This document shows positions 63,503 through 64,000 of a stretch of 64,000 nt of DNA, piece by piece. The notes beneath the pieces are model-generated. The model was not told the DNA's origin. It saw nothing but the letters and a program-made list of their open reading frames with translations, and did no database searches. Numbering within the stretch: position 1 is the first letter of the stretch; each line of letters begins with the position of its first letter. Position numbers and translations under genes: made by a program. Origin of the DNA: Daejeonella oryzae DSM 19973 (lineage in GTDB: Bacteria > Bacteroidota > Bacteroidia > Sphingobacteriales > Sphingobacteriaceae); NCBI RefSeq assembly GCF_000422945.1, contig NZ_AUHA01000006.1, positions 1 through 64,000 of the forward strand, given 5' to 3'.

Positions 63503-64000
63503 ATGTCAAAAATTGCCCTGATTACGGGTGCTACCGCCGGAATTGGCGAAGCCTGCGCCCGCATATTTGCCAAACATCATTATGATTTAATTTTAGTAGG
63601 ACGTAGAACTAAAAGGCTAAAATCTCTTGCCAAGAATTTAAGTGCTGAATTTGGAATTAAAACGCAGCTGCTTACCATTGATGTAAGGAATAATGAAGAG
63701 GTGCAAAATCTAGAGTCATTACCCAAAGAATGGAAAAAAATCAAAGTTCTTGTTAATAACGCAGGTTTGAGTCAGGGTTTGGATCCCATACAAAGTGGAA
63801 ATATTGATGATTGGGATAATATGATTGATACGAATATAAAAGGTTTGCTGTATGTAACCAAGGTTGTTTCCGGATGGATGGTAAGTCAAAAGTCGGGTCA
63901 TATTATTAACATTGGCTCTATCGCAGGAAAAGAAACATATGCAAACGGAAACGTTTATTGTGCAACAAAACACGCTGTAGATTCTTTAAATAAAGCCATG
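63503..64000 (+). CDS. Short-chain dehydrogenase/reductase (partial, runs off the window)
   Basis: The first 166 codons of an SDR oxidoreductase; the frame is open to the end of the window. The NAD(P)-binding motif TGATAGIG is at residues 8-15, NNAG follows, and the catalytic tetrad has Ser in INIGSIAGKE and Tyr-x3-Lys in YCATK. The Arg pair after strand 2 (VGRRTKR) suggests NADP preference. Similar to the YdfG/serine 3-dehydrogenase group. The gene lies 63 bp after porT. The C-terminal third is not seen. Confidence 0.93.
   Translation, partial: MSKIALITGATAGIGEACARIFAKHHYDLILVGRRTKRLKSLAKNLSAEFGIKTQLLTIDVRNNEEVQNLESLPKEWKKIKVLVNNAGLSQGLDPIQSGNIDDWDNMIDTNIKGLLYVTKVVSGWMVSQKSGHIINIGSIAGKETYANGNVYCATKHAVDSLNKAM

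Overview
The window is 64 kb of AT-rich chromosome from a member of the Bacteroidota, most likely Sphingobacteriia (Pedobacter/Solitalea-like). The phylum call rests on type IX secretion (T9SS) parts and substrates (PorT, a PorP/SprF-family protein, a PorE-like OmpA protein, type A and type B sorting domains), a lipoprotein-type TamA (TamL) beside TamB, a split transketolase, and many promoters with the Bacteroidota -7 element TAnnTTTG just upstream of start codons, with little sign of Shine-Dalgarno sequences. The genus is inference. I see no insertion sequence, prophage, CRISPR array, tRNA gene or integrase; this is mostly ordinary, densely coded chromosome with no stretch over 300 bp lacking a gene or RNA.

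Layout. 1-334: last bases of a 23S rRNA, a spacer without tRNA, 5S rRNA and a strong terminator. 0.5-9.6 kb: DUF3467 protein and potassium channel (+), then mostly minus-strand housekeeping: miaA, a pRiA4b ORF-3-like protein, CCA-adding enzyme, tsaC, a GT9 glycosyltransferase, dapD, S4 protein (+), metallophosphoesterase, guaD and an OmpH-like lipoprotein. 9.9-22.7 kb: gyrB, two tandem secreted paralogues, a retropepsin-like protein, mdh, tamL and tamB. 22.9-31 kb: dnaE, trxA, a small secreted protein, an S9 peptidase and a DUF58 protein. 31.1-35.9 kb: a carbohydrate island with a GH130 protein (+) facing two GT4 proteins (-), one fused to a toroid-like domain. 36.2-43.1 kb: cupin, RhlE-type helicase, class III aminotransferase, an ECF sigma unit (sigma factor, membrane protein with three FxxPxxYF repeats, small periplasmic protein) and the split transketolase. 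43.3-49.3 kb: a tight four-gene operon for a collagen-like surface protein with a 162-bp tandem super-repeat, a type B sorting-domain protein, PorP/SprF and a PorE-like OmpA protein. 49.4-64 kb: bcp, M23 peptidase, FAH hydrolase, a type A sorting protein, kup, an APC permease, PAP2, M3 peptidase, a UbiA-type prenyltransferase, engB, ubiE/menG, porT and a truncated short-chain dehydrogenase.

How genes work together. The collagen-like operon looks like a self-contained surface-display unit: a repeat protein, a type B T9SS substrate, its likely cognate PorP/SprF partner and a peptidoglycan-binding anchor; porT at 62.7 kb supplies a core T9SS part. The GH130/GT4 island probably makes and recycles a mannose-type glycan. 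The prenyltransferase and UbiE/MenG both serve menaquinone synthesis. TamL and TamB form one outer-membrane/lipid transport module.

The best candidates for undescribed biology are the collagen-like/T9SS operon, the GT4-toroid fusion beside GH130, the ECF sigma unit with repeat-bearing membrane partner, and perfect palindromes at 31113-31130 and 60149-60165. All functions are read from sequence alone; no database search was run.
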